Shown here: in pieces, positions 1-10,526 of the stretch
Layout of the letters: each line of letters starts with the position of its first letter
Numbering within the stretch: the stretch's first letter is position 1
Made by a program: the position numbers and the translations under genes
NCBI RefSeq assembly: GCF_010367455.1
Contig: NZ_WRPR01000042.1
Location: 124,001-188,000, forward strand
Length of the DNA: 64,000 nt
From: Candidatus Laterigemmans baculatus
Lineage (GTDB): Bacteria; Planctomycetota; Planctomycetia; Pirellulales; Pirellulaceae
Direction: 5' to 3'
The notes under the pieces: generated by a model
Databases searched by the model: none
What the model was told of the DNA's origin: nothing
The model's input: the letters and a program-made list of their open reading frames with translations, nothing else

Positions 1-626
1 GCAGCGTCTACGGGGCCAACACGACGATGCCCTTCTCGGTCCACCAGAACGTGGACCATCCGCTGAGCCTCTACGCGGCGACCAAGAAGTCGAACGAACT
101 GATGGCCCACACCTACAGCCATCTGTACGGGCTGCCGACGACCGGGCTGCGGTTCTTCACCGTCTACGGTCCCTGGGGCCGGCCGGACATGGCGCTGTTC
201 CTGTTCACCAAAGCGATCCTCGCGGGCGAACCGATTCAGGTCTTCAACGAAGGGCGGATGCGGCGCGACTTCACCTACATCGACGACATCGTCGAAGGGG
301 TCTTTCGGACCGCCGAACAAATTGCCACCCCCAACCCCGAATGGTCCTCGGCCGCTCCCGATCCCGGCAGTAGCGCCGTGCCCTACCGGATCTACAACAT
401 CGGCAACAACAACCCGGTCGAGCTCGGCGACTTCATCCAAGCCATCGAGCGGGCGATCGGCAAACCGGCCAAGAAAGAGCTGCTGCCGATGCAGCCCGGC
501 GACGTCCCGGCGACCTACGCTGATATCGAAGCCCTCGAGCAGGCGGTCGGCTTCCGCCCCCGCACGTCGATCGAGCACGGCGTCGAACAGTTCGTCCGCT
601 GGTACCGAGAGTACTACGGGGTCTAA
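1..626 (+). CDS. NAD-dependent epimerase (UDP-glucuronate 4-epimerase-like), 3' part
   Basis: This is the C-terminal two thirds of a short-chain dehydrogenase/reductase of the extended epimerase class. The frame is open from base 3 (SVYG, the usual end of the active-site Ser strand), so the start lies outside the window. The catalytic YxxxK appears as YAATK, followed by the substrate-binding block [16 protein letters not shown] and [13 protein letters not shown]. These blocks are typical of UDP-glucuronate or UDP-glucose 4-epimerases, which interconvert nucleotide sugars for surface polysaccharide. The exact substrate cannot be read from the sequence. No partner gene is visible because the upstream side is cut off. 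Confidence 0.85.
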   Translation, partial: SVYGANTTMPFSVHQNVDHPLSLYAATKKSNELMAHTYSHLYGLPTTGLRFFTVYGPWGRPDMALFLFTKAILAGEPIQVFNEGRMRRDFTYIDDIVEGVFRTAEQIATPNPEWSSAAPDPGSSAVPYRIYNIGNNNPVELGDFIQAIERAIGKPAKKELLPMQPGDVPATYADIEALEQAVGFRPRTSIEHGVEQFVRWYREYYGV

Positions 627-643
627 GGCCCGTTGAGTCCCTT

Positions 644-744
644 GAGCCGTAGGCGCTAGCCTCGGGTGAGCCGTAGGCGCTAGCCTCGGGCCTCGCAACC
701 CCGGAATCTGCGCTGCAGCACCCGCGGCTAGCGCCGTCGGCTCA
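644..744. repeat. Planctomycete-type intergenic palindromic repeat, copy 1
   Basis: Two direct copies of GAGCCGTAGGCGCTAGCC (from 644 and 668) are followed by the inverted arm GGCTAGCGCCGTCGGCTC near 727-744, so the segment can fold as a long hairpin. A second, single-armed version lies at 10366-10452. Both sit in gaps between core genes. The arms look like REP-type elements; no function is evident. Confidence 0.85.
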
Positions 745-853
745 AGAGGGCTGCCAGCCCCCCGAGCCCCGTTAGCCCTTCTGAGTTTTGGCTCGGGGAG
801 ATAAAGTAGAGGGTTCTCCAACCTCTCTACTCGCTTTAAGACTCCACACGCCA

Positions 854-2287
<1,434 letters not shown>

Positions 2288-2338
2288 CCCATACGTCAGT
2301 CCCACGTACGTCAGCCTTTCCAGGCTGACCCAAAACGC

Positions 2339-2383
2339 CACCCTCCCCCCCGGGAGGGTCGGGCTCTCAGGCCCGGGGAGGGC
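2339..2383. repeat. GC-rich intergenic repeat (CCCGGGAGGG family), copy 1
   Basis: A block containing CGGGAGGGTCGGGCTCTCAG with CCCGG..GAGGG recurs almost identically at 3151-3193, with a related inverted version at 3234-3278. It lies in the leuC-leuD gap. It is an intergenic repeat able to form hairpins; function unknown. Confidence 0.75.
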
Positions 2384-2461
2384 CGCCGGTCCTCTCCGCT
2401 CCTCCCGCGAAACCACCCGTCGCCGCGGACTCCCCTCATCCCTCAACACACCCCCTTTCCC

Positions 2462-3049
2462 ATGCAAGCCTTCACCGTGCACCAAGGCGTCGTCGCGACG
2501 CTCGATCGCGCCAACGTCGATACCGACCAGATCATCCCCAAGCAGTTCCTCAAACGCATTGAGCGGAGCGGGTTCGGGCAGTTCCTGTTTTTTGACTGGC
2601 GATTTGCCGCCGACGGCTCTCCGAACCCCGCCTTCGAGCTCAACCGGCCCGAGTGGTCCGAGGCGTCGATCCTGGTCACCCGCCGCAACTTCGGCAGCGG
2701 CAGCAGCCGGGAACACGCCGTCTGGGCGCTCGCCGATTACGGGTTCCGCTGCGTGATCGCTCCCTCGTTCGCCGACATCTTCTTCAACAACTGCTTCAAG
2801 AACGGCGTCCTGCCGATCGCCCTCACCGAAGCGGACATCGACGAACTGTTCGAGCGGGCCGAGACCCACCTGCCGTATCGCTTGACGGTCGATCTGGAGA
2901 ATTGCCGGATCCGCGACGAGCACGGTTTTGAGCGGCCGTTCGAGATCGAGCCGTTCCGCCGCGAATGCTTGCTGCACGGGCTGGATGACATCGGGCTGAC
3001 GCTTCAGCACGAAGACAAGATCACCGCCTTCGAAGCGGCCCAAGGCTGA
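2462..3049 (+). CDS. leuD: 3-isopropylmalate dehydratase, small subunit
   Basis: Small (swivel-domain) subunit, 195 residues, which is the normal bacterial length. Recognisable blocks are the [12 protein letters not shown] segment, [13 protein letters not shown] and the [16 protein letters not shown] block that binds substrate and closes the active site over the LeuC cluster. It acts in the cytoplasm with LeuC. It follows leuC on the same strand, separated by a gap that contains a palindromic repeat, so the two may be cotranscribed. Confidence 0.97.
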   Translation: MQAFTVHQGVVATLDRANVDTDQIIPKQFLKRIERSGFGQFLFFDWRFAADGSPNPAFELNRPEWSEASILVTRRNFGSGSSREHAVWALADYGFRCVIAPSFADIFFNNCFKNGVLPIALTEADIDELFERAETHLPYRLTVDLENCRIRDEHGFERPFEIEPFRRECLLHGLDDIGLTLQHEDKITAFEAAQG

Positions 3050-3611
3050 GAGCCGCGGTAGGGGTTGCGGCAGGCCGTCATGGAACAGTCTGTCAAATCA
3101 GCCGCCACGCTTCTTGCGTCCGGTTCTCCAATCCGCTGAGCGCTTCTATTACCCTCCCCCCGGGAGGGTCGGGCTCTCAGGCCCGGAGAGGGTCCGCTGA
3201 GTCTGTCCCTATCGAAGGCTCTCCGTCCCGCATTACCCTCCCCGCTCGTTCCTCGCGACCCTCCCGGGGGGAGGGTGTCATTCTTGTTTCCTGACAGCCC
3301 CTCTCTGCCTCCGCCCCCTCGAGCGAAACCGCGGGCGTTTCGCGGGGTTTCAACCGAAGCCCCGCCTCTCTTCTGCCGGTTTGGGAACTGGGTCTGGACT
3401 GCGGGGGTGGCTTTCGCCGCGCTGCGAAAGTGGAAGAACTCGGGAAATTGAACCGTGACTCGTTGCGGACCTTACAGTAGTTTGAAAGGAGTCGCTAAGT
3501 AGGCCTGCAGGAGTCGCGGGCCCACTTGGACCGATTCCCACCGGTGCGGAGCTGTCTGCCGCGCCAGCCCCTCCAATCGCTCCAATCTCGCCTCCGTGGG
3601 AGTGCCCCCAA
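3050..3611. other. Intergenic region with GC-rich repeats; no gene seen
   Basis: About 560 bases between leuD and the efflux adaptor. It contains the second copy of the CCCGGGAGGG repeat (3151-3193) and an inverted-repeat variant (3234-3278) whose arms are ACCCTCCCC and GGGGAGGGT. Short open frames are present but lack start signals and family resemblance. The efflux operon promoter should lie in the right-hand part. Confidence 0.6.
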
Positions 3612-5492
3612 ATGGCGCTATCTTCGATTTCGGACCCCGCGGCACGTCGTGGGGGAATCGTCTTCTCACTGTTGTTGCTGCTGTGCGTCGCATCGGTGGC
3701 GGCCGGCGGCTACTACTATTACCAGGGGTCGGCGGAGGAAGGGGTCCGCGAGTCGGAGCTGATCCTACAGCCGGTCTCCCGCGGCCGCTTCGATCACGTC
3801 GTGCTCGAGCAGGGGGAGATCGAGAGCAGCAGTAACACCGAGATCATCTGCGAAGTCGAGTCGCGCGGCGGCGCGGGGACGGCGATCCTGTGGGTGATCG
3901 ACGAAGGCTCGCGAGTCGAGAAGGGGGAGAAGCTGGTCGAACTCGACTCCTCGCAGCTCGAAACCGAACTGAAACAGCAAAAGATCATCGTCAGCAATGC
4001 TCAGGCCGCCTTGAGCAGCGCCGAAGCGACGGTCAAACAAGCCACGATCGCTCGCCAAGAATACCTTCAAGGGACCTACACGACCGAAGAAAAGGCGATC
4101 GAGAGCGAGATCGCCGTGGCCGAGCAGGAACTTCGCAAAGCCCAGCTGAATCTCCGCAGCACCGAGCGGATGGTTGCCAAGGGGCTGGTCAACTCGCTGC
4201 AGATGACCGGCGATCAATTCGGCGTCGTCAATGCCCAAAGCGTGCTCGAGGCGGCTCGCGGGCGGCTCAAAGTCCTCCAGGAACTGACCCGCGAGAAGAT
4301 GCTCGTCCAGTTCGACAGCGACATCAACGCCGCCCAAGCCGCCCAAGAAGCGGCTCGCAGCACCTTGCTCGAAGAGCAGGAGAAGCTGGCCGACCTCGAG
4401 CAGCAGATTACCGCCTGCGTGATCTACGCACCGTCGGATGGCGTGGTCGTGCACAGCAACCGCTACAGCAGCCGCGGTGGGAACGCCGAGTTCGTGGTCG
4501 AGCCCGGTGCGATCGTCCGCGAACGGCAAGCCATCATCCAGCTCCCCGACCCCAGCAAAATGCAGGTCGTTGCCAAAATCAACGAGTCGCGGATCACCCT
4601 CGTTCGCGAAGGCATGCCGGCTCGGATTCGCGTCGACGCGGCTGCCGGCATGGAATTGCTCGGACGCGTCAAAAAGGTCAATCGCTACGCCGAACCGGGC
4701 AGCTGGTTCAGCTCGTCGATCAAGGAGTACGCCTGTGCGATCGAGATCGTCGATCCGCCGGACGACATCCGGACCGGGATGACCGCCGAAGTGCGGATCT
4801 TCGTCGAGCAGCAGCCCGACGCCCTGCAGATGCCGATCCAAGGCATCTACGAGCACTTCGGTGACACCTTCACCCTGGTGCGGACGCCGCAAGGGAAATT
4901 CGAAACCCGGGAAGTCGACATCGGAGCCACCAACGACAGCATGGCGACGATCCGCGGCGGAGTCGAAGACGGCGAGTTGGTCGTCTTGAACCTCCGCAGC
5001 CACCTCGATCTGATGAACCTCCCGACCCCCGAGGAGTCTCCCGAAGAGCTACTCGCCGCCCAGTTGGAAAACCGCCGCAGTGGAGAGGCGGCCGACGCCG
5101 ATGGACCCTCCGACGCGAGCAGCCGCCCAGCTGCCAGTCCCGGTGCTGCGGGGGCTGGTGCTGCCAGTCCCGGTGCTGCGGGGGCCGGTGCTGCGGGGGC
5201 CGGTGCTGCGGGCCCCGGCGGGGGAGGCCCGCCCTCGGCCGCGGCGATGGTGGCGACGACGTTTGAAAAATTCGATACCGACGCCGACGGGACGCTCAGC
5301 AGCGAGGAGATCGCGGCGATGGACGAGCGGGCGAAGCGCCGGGCCGAAGGGGCTGACAGCGACGGCGACGGCGACGGGAAGGTCAGCCGCAGCGAGCTGA
5401 CCTCGGCCACGGCCAAATTCGTGGCCCGCCTCCAGCAGCAACCCGGCGGCGGATTTTCCGGCAACGACGGAGGAGGCTCGGGTGCCCAGTAA
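3612..5492 (+). CDS. Membrane-fusion (HlyD/MacA-like) efflux adaptor with C-terminal EF hands
   Basis: Periplasmic adaptor of a MacAB-type tripartite pump. Residues 1-35 hold a signal anchor rich in Leu, Val and Ala. A lipoyl-like half-motif follows, then a long coiled coil (about residues 105-260, Gln/Ala/Glu-rich), a second barrel half (VIYAPSDGVVVH) and beta-barrel domains (MQVVAKINESRI, GMTAEVRIFV). Beyond the normal adaptor end comes a Pro/Gly/Ala linker built from GAAGAGAA-like repeats (5145-5220). Two EF-hand loops follow (DTDADGTLSSEE and DSDGDGDGKVSRSE), which predict Ca2+ binding. At 626 residues it is longer than a usual MacA. The next gene starts inside its last codons, so the three genes form an operon. 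Confidence 0.88.
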   Translation: MALSSISDPAARRGGIVFSLLLLLCVASVAAGGYYYYQGSAEEGVRESELILQPVSRGRFDHVVLEQGEIESSSNTEIICEVESRGGAGTAILWVIDEGSRVEKGEKLVELDSSQLETELKQQKIIVSNAQAALSSAEATVKQATIARQEYLQGTYTTEEKAIESEIAVAEQELRKAQLNLRSTERMVAKGLVNSLQMTGDQFGVVNAQSVLEAARGRLKVLQELTREKMLVQFDSDINAAQAAQEAARSTLLEEQEKLADLEQQITACVIYAPSDGVVVHSNRYSSRGGNAEFVVEPGAIVRERQAIIQLPDPSKMQVVAKINESRITLVREGMPARIRVDAAAGMELLGRVKKVNRYAEPGSWFSSSIKEYACAIEIVDPPDDIRTGMTAEVRIFVEQQPDALQMPIQGIYEHFGDTFTLVRTPQGKFETREVDIGATNDSMATIRGGVEDGELVVLNLRSHLDLMNLPTPEESPEELLAAQLENRRSGEAADADGPSDASSRPAASPGAAGAGAASPGAAGAGAAGAGAAGPGGGGPPSAAAMVATTFEKFDTDADGTLSSEEIAAMDERAKRRAEGADSDGDGDGKVSRSELTSATAKFVARLQQQPGGGFSGNDGGGSGAQ

Positions 5493-6336
5493 CTTGCAGC
5501 CCTATCCGCCGCCGCACACGCCCGGTTCCGAGGGAGCTGAGGCTGCCAACGCTTCGTCGCACGCGGGCCAGCGACCGCTGGCGACTTCGATCCGCAATCT
5601 CACCAAAGAGTACGTGCTCAAGAGTGAGACGGTCCGGGCGCTTCGCGGCATCTCCTTCGACGTACCCGAAGGCGACTTCGTGGCCATCATGGGACCGTCG
5701 GGAAGCGGCAAGAGCACGTTGCTGAACCTGCTCGGTTGCCTCGACCAACCCTCCAGCGGCCAATTGCTGCTCGGCGACGACGACGTCTCGCGGATGAGCG
5801 ACGATCAGCTGGCCGAAGTTCGCAGCCGCCGGATCGGGTTTGTCTTTCAGTCGTACAATCTGATCCAGCAGTTGACGGTCGTCGAGAACATCCAAGTCCC
5901 GCTGTACTACCAAGGCCGGCTGGGAAACCATGAACGGCAGCGGTGCATCGAGCTGGCCAAGCTGGTCGGACTCGGGGAACGGCTCGACCACCGTCCCGCG
6001 CAGCTCTCCGGTGGTCAGCAGCAACGCGTCGCGATCGCCCGCTCGCTGGTCAACGATCCCTACTTCGTGTTGGCCGACGAAGCGACCGGTAACCTCGATT
6101 CGAAAACGACCGAAGAGATCCTCTCGCTGTTCGATGATCTGAACGAGAAAGAGGGGCGGACGATCATCATGGTCACCCACGAGGACGAAGTGGCGGCTCG
6201 CGCCAAACGCGTGGTCCGCCTCAAGGACGGGTTGCTGCAGTCGGACAAGACGAACTCCGAAGCCGACCGGACCGTGGCCCGCGAGCGTCAACGGCAAGCC
6301 GTGCTCGAGCTGATCGCCCGCGAGGAAAGCGAGTAA
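5482..6336 (+). CDS. MacB-type ABC transporter ATP-binding protein
   Basis: ATPase subunit of the LolD/MacB class. Walker A is GPSGSGKST, the Q-loop lies in FVFQSYNLI, the signature is LSGGQQQRVAIARSL, Walker B is YFVLADEATGNLD and the H-loop is MVTHEDEVA. It starts at GTG 5482, which overlaps the adaptor stop by 11 bases. A strong GGAGGAGG ribosome site at about 5470 supports this start. It should power export or periplasmic mechanotransmission with the adjacent permease and adaptor. Residues 1-35 are a non-conserved Pro/Ala-rich extension. Confidence 0.95.
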   Translation: MPSNLQPYPPPHTPGSEGAEAANASSHAGQRPLATSIRNLTKEYVLKSETVRALRGISFDVPEGDFVAIMGPSGSGKSTLLNLLGCLDQPSSGQLLLGDDDVSRMSDDQLAEVRSRRIGFVFQSYNLIQQLTVVENIQVPLYYQGRLGNHERQRCIELAKLVGLGERLDHRPAQLSGGQQQRVAIARSLVNDPYFVLADEATGNLDSKTTEEILSLFDDLNEKEGRTIIMVTHEDEVAARAKRVVRLKDGLLQSDKTNSEADRTVARERQRQAVLELIAREESE

Positions 6337-6341
6337 CCGCC

Positions 6342-7676
6342 ATGCTCTGGCTTCGCACCGTCCAGCTCGGCGTCAAAAGTCTGCTGCTGCATCCGCTCCG
6401 CAGCGGGCTGACCATGCTCGGCATCATGATCGGTGTCTGGGCAGTGATCGTGCTCGCCGCGGTCAGCCAGGGAGCCAGCAACCAAGTCGTCAGGCAGATC
6501 GAATCGCTCGGGGCCGACACGATCATCGTGCGGAGCGTCAAACCGCCGAGCGAAAAAATGCAGGGTTCGGCGGCCAGCCAGTATGGACTCCGCCGCGCCG
6601 AGCTCGACAAGCTGCTCTCGACCGTCCCGACGATCCGCAACGCGGTGCCGATCCGCGAGATCCGTCGCCAGTTCACCTACAAAGACCGCGTCGTCGATGG
6701 TCGCTTGGTGGGCTGCACGCCGGAGTACGCCGACGTCAATCGCTTGCATCTGGTCGACCCCGATACGATGTCGTTCATCACCGACATCCATAACTATCAG
6801 CGGGCCACGGTCTGCGTCTTGGCAGCCAGCGTGGCTGAAGAGCTGTTCCCCTACGAGAACCCGATCGGGCTGCGAGTCTACGTTCCCGAGCACACCGACT
6901 ACTACACCGTGATCGGCGTCCTCCAGCATCGCGATCCCTCAGCGGCGATCGGCGGCTCGCTCGACTCGCAAGACTTTTCCGGCGACATCTACATTCCGAT
7001 CAAGACGCTCCAGCAGCGGATCGGCGACACGATCTACACTCGCCGCAGCGGATCGCGCGAGATGGAGATCATGGAGCTGAATCAGATCACGCTCAAAGTC
7101 GATTCGGTCGACAACGTCGAATCGACCGCCGAACTGGTCAAGAACACGCTGATGCCGGCCCACGAAGCGATGAGCGACGTGGCGGTCGTGGTCCCCAAGG
7201 AGCTGCTCAAGCAAGCCGAAAACCTGCGGGTGATGTTCCTCGGGATCGGGATCCTGATCGCCTGCATCTCGCTGCTCGTCGGCGGCATCGGGATCATGAA
7301 CATCATGCTCGCCAGCGTCACCGAACGGACGCGCGAGATCGGCATCCGCCGCGCTCTGGGGGCCAAGCGGAGGGACATCACGCGGCAGTTCTTGGTCGAG
7401 ACGTTCGTCCTCAGCTTGGCCGGAGCCGTCCTCGGAACGCTGCTCGGGTTGCTTGGACCGATGATGTATTCCGGCTTGATCTGGGGCGTGAAGTACTTTG
7501 CCGCCGATAAGTTTGCGGCCCTGCCGGAGACGATTCGCGAGGCTCAGCCGACGATCGTGCTGATCACGATCCCGGTGGCGATCGCGATCGCCGTCGGCGT
7601 GGGGCTGATCAGCGGCCTCTATCCGGCCGTCCGCGCCGCCCGAATGAACCCGATCGAAGCCCTCCGCCACGAGTAA
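6342..7676 (+). CDS. MacB/FtsX-family ABC permease
   Basis: Permease of 444 residues with the MacB topology. There is one TM helix near the N-terminus (about residues 20-42, GLTMLGIMIGVWAVIVLAAVS), then a large periplasmic domain (about 60-290), then three C-terminal TM helices in the FtsX domain. The hallmark VGGIGIMNIMLASVTERTRE, IGIRRALGAKRRDI and YPAVRAARMNPIEALRHE segments are all present. It begins 5 bases after the ATPase stop, completing a three-gene efflux operon. The substrate cannot be inferred. Confidence 0.95.
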   Translation: MLWLRTVQLGVKSLLLHPLRSGLTMLGIMIGVWAVIVLAAVSQGASNQVVRQIESLGADTIIVRSVKPPSEKMQGSAASQYGLRRAELDKLLSTVPTIRNAVPIREIRRQFTYKDRVVDGRLVGCTPEYADVNRLHLVDPDTMSFITDIHNYQRATVCVLAASVAEELFPYENPIGLRVYVPEHTDYYTVIGVLQHRDPSAAIGGSLDSQDFSGDIYIPIKTLQQRIGDTIYTRRSGSREMEIMELNQITLKVDSVDNVESTAELVKNTLMPAHEAMSDVAVVVPKELLKQAENLRVMFLGIGILIACISLLVGGIGIMNIMLASVTERTREIGIRRALGAKRRDITRQFLVETFVLSLAGAVLGTLLGLLGPMMYSGLIWGVKYFAADKFAALPETIREAQPTIVLITIPVAIAIAVGVGLISGLYPAVRAARMNPIEALRHE

Positions 7677-7678
7677 GA

Positions 7679-7785
7679 TAGTCGCCTTTCGCTCCGCGAA
7701 AGTAGCGGTCCCATAGTCGCCTTTCGCTCCGCGAAAGTTGGGCAGGCTCGCTACTTTCGCGGAGCGAAAGGCGACTATAGGCGAC
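7679..7785. repeat. REP-like palindromic repeat cluster
   Basis: ATAGTCGCCTTTCGCTCCGCGAAAGT occurs twice in direct orientation (7679 and 7713) and once inverted (about 7759-7783), giving a long hairpin directly between the convergent permease gene and the minus-strand hypothetical gene. Its position suggests a bidirectional terminator or REP element. Confidence 0.85.
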
Positions 7786-9410
7786 TAACCCCGCAGCAAC
7801 CGCTCGAACTCTTTTGTCATCCACTCGAGCGGATAGACCGGGAATGAGTGTTCGCGGGAGGCGGTGATCTGGGCTTCGCGGGCCGCTTCGCGAGCCGCTT
7901 GCAATTGCTCGTCGAGCTCGTGGTGCAGTCCGCTCAAATAGCTCGACAGCTCGTGGTTGATCGCTTCGAGTTCGCGATGCCAAGCGGCTTTGGCCTCGAG
8001 CGGTGGAATCGAGGCGAGCAGCGAACGTTTCCGCTCGAGCAAATCGCTGGGCAGATCGATGCGGTCGGCGAACCGCTCGGGAGCGAACTGCACATCGCGC
8101 TGCCGTTGCTGAAGATCGCGGATCGCCTGCTCGGCTTCGCCGCGGCGGGGCCAGCTCGCCGCGGCCCGCGGAGGCAGCAGCACGGTCGCGCTCAGGACGC
8201 CGTATTCGGGCGGCTGGATGCCAAAGAAACGCTGGATGATGATGTCGCCGAGCTGATCGTACTTGGCTCCGCCGATACCATGCAAAAACAGGTCGCTCAG
8301 GACCAAACGGGCATACATCGTGGTGACCAGCGCCCGAGGACGCAGTTTGAACTGCGGGCCGCCCGCGGCAAACAGCTGTTCGGCAGCCGCAGCCGACTCG
8401 GCCGCAGCACTGATCGCCACGCAGCGACCCTCGCGGTCGCTGATCTCCAGCCGATCGCGATGCAGCCGCACCCAGGCCGAGCGTCGCCGCGGATCGTCGT
8501 CGCCGTAGATCCACAGCGGTGCTTCGAACCAGCCATCCTCCTCGGCCAGCTCGGGGACCGGATGGGCGCTGCTGCGAATCCCGTGGGCTCGCCGGTATTC
8601 GATCAGCGACTGGTTGTAGCAGCTGTGCAGCCGCGGCAGATCAGCCACCAACGACAGCACGAACGCAGAAAAACTGTGAGTTCGGCAAGCGACGCTCATC
8701 GGCAGCTCGAGCGTCTGCACCCCGAGCTCCCCTTCGAGGGCGTGGCGGGCTTGGGCGACCGAACAGCCGATGTTTTGGCAGCGATCGGCCGCTCGGCGGG
8801 CGTGCCCCCAGAGCCGGTCGACCGCCGGGTGCTCGACGACTCCCCGAAGCGACTGGGCGAGCCGACGATCGAATGAATCGAACGCCCCCCGGTCCACGAT
8901 CCATCGCTGCTCAAAAGGGACCGAGAGCGCGGCCGGAGCGTCGATCGGAACCGCTTCTCGGACGAGCCGGCCGTCGCGGAAGCTCGGTGCCACGACCGAC
9001 GAACCGCCGCACAGGTCGTTGTCGATGATGAGGTTGACCGCCAGCGCGTCCTGCTCGGCGGCGACTGCCGAGAGGGCGAAATTCTTAAACCACACCCCGG
9101 GGTGAAACAGCTCCGGCTGGTGCCCGGCCATGACGATCGCCCGTGAGCCGACCTGTGACCGTAAATCGGCAGGCACTTGGCGATAGGCCGACGTGTACCG
9201 CGTCGCCGCCTGGACCAACTCCTCGCGGGCTGCTTGCCGGAGGTCCGCCAGCGGTCGTTCGCCGATCTCCACGTCCCAAGTGTCGGCCAAAGCGCGATTG
9301 GCCGCGAGCCGCTGACCCGCTTCGCCGAGCGGCGGATCGATTAGCGCCGTCCCATGCTCCCGAGGAGCGGTGAAGTCGCGGAATCGAGCGAGGGGAGGGG
9401 CTGGAGTCAT
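7785..9410 (-). CDS. Conserved hypothetical protein, function unknown
   Basis: A 541-residue cytoplasmic protein, with no TM helix or signal peptide. Recognisable but unassigned blocks are AGHQPELFHPGVWFKN (about residues 105-120), HGIGGAKYDQLGDIIIQRFFG (about 395-415) and a coiled-coil-prone C-terminal region. The AGHQP/GxGG layout faintly recalls BshC-type ligases, but the resemblance is too weak to name it. The start at 9410 is chosen because it overlaps the stop of the upstream glycosyltransferase gene as ATGA, and because sequence further upstream reads as low-complexity. The coupling suggests a related role with that glycosyltransferase. Confidence 0.8.
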   Translation of the reverse strand: MTPAPPLARFRDFTAPREHGTALIDPPLGEAGQRLAANRALADTWDVEIGERPLADLRQAAREELVQAATRYTSAYRQVPADLRSQVGSRAIVMAGHQPELFHPGVWFKNFALSAVAAEQDALAVNLIIDNDLCGGSSVVAPSFRDGRLVREAVPIDAPAALSVPFEQRWIVDRGAFDSFDRRLAQSLRGVVEHPAVDRLWGHARRAADRCQNIGCSVAQARHALEGELGVQTLELPMSVACRTHSFSAFVLSLVADLPRLHSCYNQSLIEYRRAHGIRSSAHPVPELAEEDGWFEAPLWIYGDDDPRRRSAWVRLHRDRLEISDREGRCVAISAAAESAAAAEQLFAAGGPQFKLRPRALVTTMYARLVLSDLFLHGIGGAKYDQLGDIIIQRFFGIQPPEYGVLSATVLLPPRAAASWPRRGEAEQAIRDLQQRQRDVQFAPERFADRIDLPSDLLERKRSLLASIPPLEAKAAWHRELEAINHELSSYLSGLHHELDEQLQAAREAAREAQITASREHSFPVYPLEWMTKEFERLLRG

Positions 9411-10171
9411 CCGTGAGCGTTCTGACAGAGATCGCGGTGGCGGGGGAGTTCCCGACCATCGGCACACACGCGAGCGATGGCCGCATCGAGTACCTGATTG
9501 TAATACCGCAACCGCGTCTCTGCGTGATCGAGCGAGCCGCCAAACGATCGGCTCAGATCGATATAGATCCGCGGGACCGGAAGCTCGATCACCCGCAGCC
9601 CCGCCGCCGCCGCTTCGACCCACAGTTCAAGCGGCATCGCATAGCCATCGTCGGTGATCCGCAGCTCCCGCAGCCCCTCGGTCCGGTACGCCTTGAACCC
9701 GCAAAAGGCATCGGTCAGCTGAAAGCCGAGGCGACGGTTGAGCTCGCCGGTGATGCGGCGGTTGATGAACAACCGCTGGGCCGGTGGCTCGCTGTCGCCG
9801 GGGTATTGCTTGGCGTAGCGGCTGCCCGAGACGATGTCGGCCGACTCGGCCGCTTTGATGAAGCGGGGGATCCGCATCGGCTGGTGCTGGCCGTCACAGT
9901 CGAGCGTCACCACGCCGGCAAAACCCTCGGCGGTCGTGTACTCGAACGCCGTCCGCAGCGCCGCTCCGTAGCCACGGTTCTGCTCGTGGCGAAGCACCGT
10001 GATGTCGCTCCGCCGGGCTAAGACTTCCGAGGTTCCGTCGTTCGAGCCATCGTCGACCACCAGCACATGGTCCGCGTACCGCCGCACCTCGCTCAGTACG
10101 TCATCCACGTAAGCGACTTCGTTGTACACCGGCAGAGCAGCGAGCCAGCGGTTTGCATTCATAACGGACAA
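9407..10171 (-). CDS. Family 2 glycosyltransferase (dolichol-phosphate mannose synthase-like)
   Basis: GT-A fold transferase, 254 residues. It shows the N-terminal ALPVYNEVAYVDDVL segment, VVDDGSNDGT, and the metal-binding VVTLDCDGQH (DxD-type DCD). It also has the GSRYA and DAFCGFKAYR blocks typical of polyprenyl-phosphate sugar transferases. No C-terminal TM segment is present, so it is probably soluble or peripheral. Its stop overlaps the start of the following conserved gene by 4 bases, so the two are translationally coupled. Donor and acceptor are unknown. Confidence 0.92.
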   Translation of the reverse strand: MSVMNANRWLAALPVYNEVAYVDDVLSEVRRYADHVLVVDDGSNDGTSEVLARRSDITVLRHEQNRGYGAALRTAFEYTTAEGFAGVVTLDCDGQHQPMRIPRFIKAAESADIVSGSRYAKQYPGDSEPPAQRLFINRRITGELNRRLGFQLTDAFCGFKAYRTEGLRELRITDDGYAMPLELWVEAAAAGLRVIELPVPRIYIDLSRSFGGSLDHAETRLRYYNQVLDAAIARVCADGRELPRHRDLCQNAHG

Positions 10172-10365
10172 CCTTTCAAGGCCGGACGGATGTCAGCGAG
10201 GCGAAGCCGACGCGCGCAACGGGCAGGCTCAACAGCCCGACGCCGCTGCGCTAGCAGAGAATGCCCGCCTAAGGAGCAAACTCCAGGCCGGCCACCAATT
10301 CTAGACGTCTTTCGATGATCGTCAATGAATCGCCGTGCGTTCGGGCTTTCCAGCCCCGTCCTGCC

Positions 10366-10452
10366 TTCTTGAGCCGTAGGCGCTAGCCTCGGGCCTCGCA
10401 ACCCTGAATGTCCCGCTGTAGAACCCGCGGCTAGCGCCGTCGGCTCAGGGGT
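10366..10452. repeat. Planctomycete-type intergenic palindromic repeat, copy 2
   Basis: GAGCCGTAGGCGCTAGCCTC near 10370 and GGCTAGCGCCGTCGGCTC near 10430 are inverted arms of the same family as 644-744, including the shared spacer start CGGGCCTCGCAACCC. It lies between the glycosyltransferase and NIF3-like genes. Confidence 0.85.
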
Positions 10453-10526
10453 TTCTGGCAGAGCCTAAAACACCGCCAGCTGGCAGGTCGCCCTGGAAAG
10501 GCTGCCCTACGTTGGGCTGACGTACG

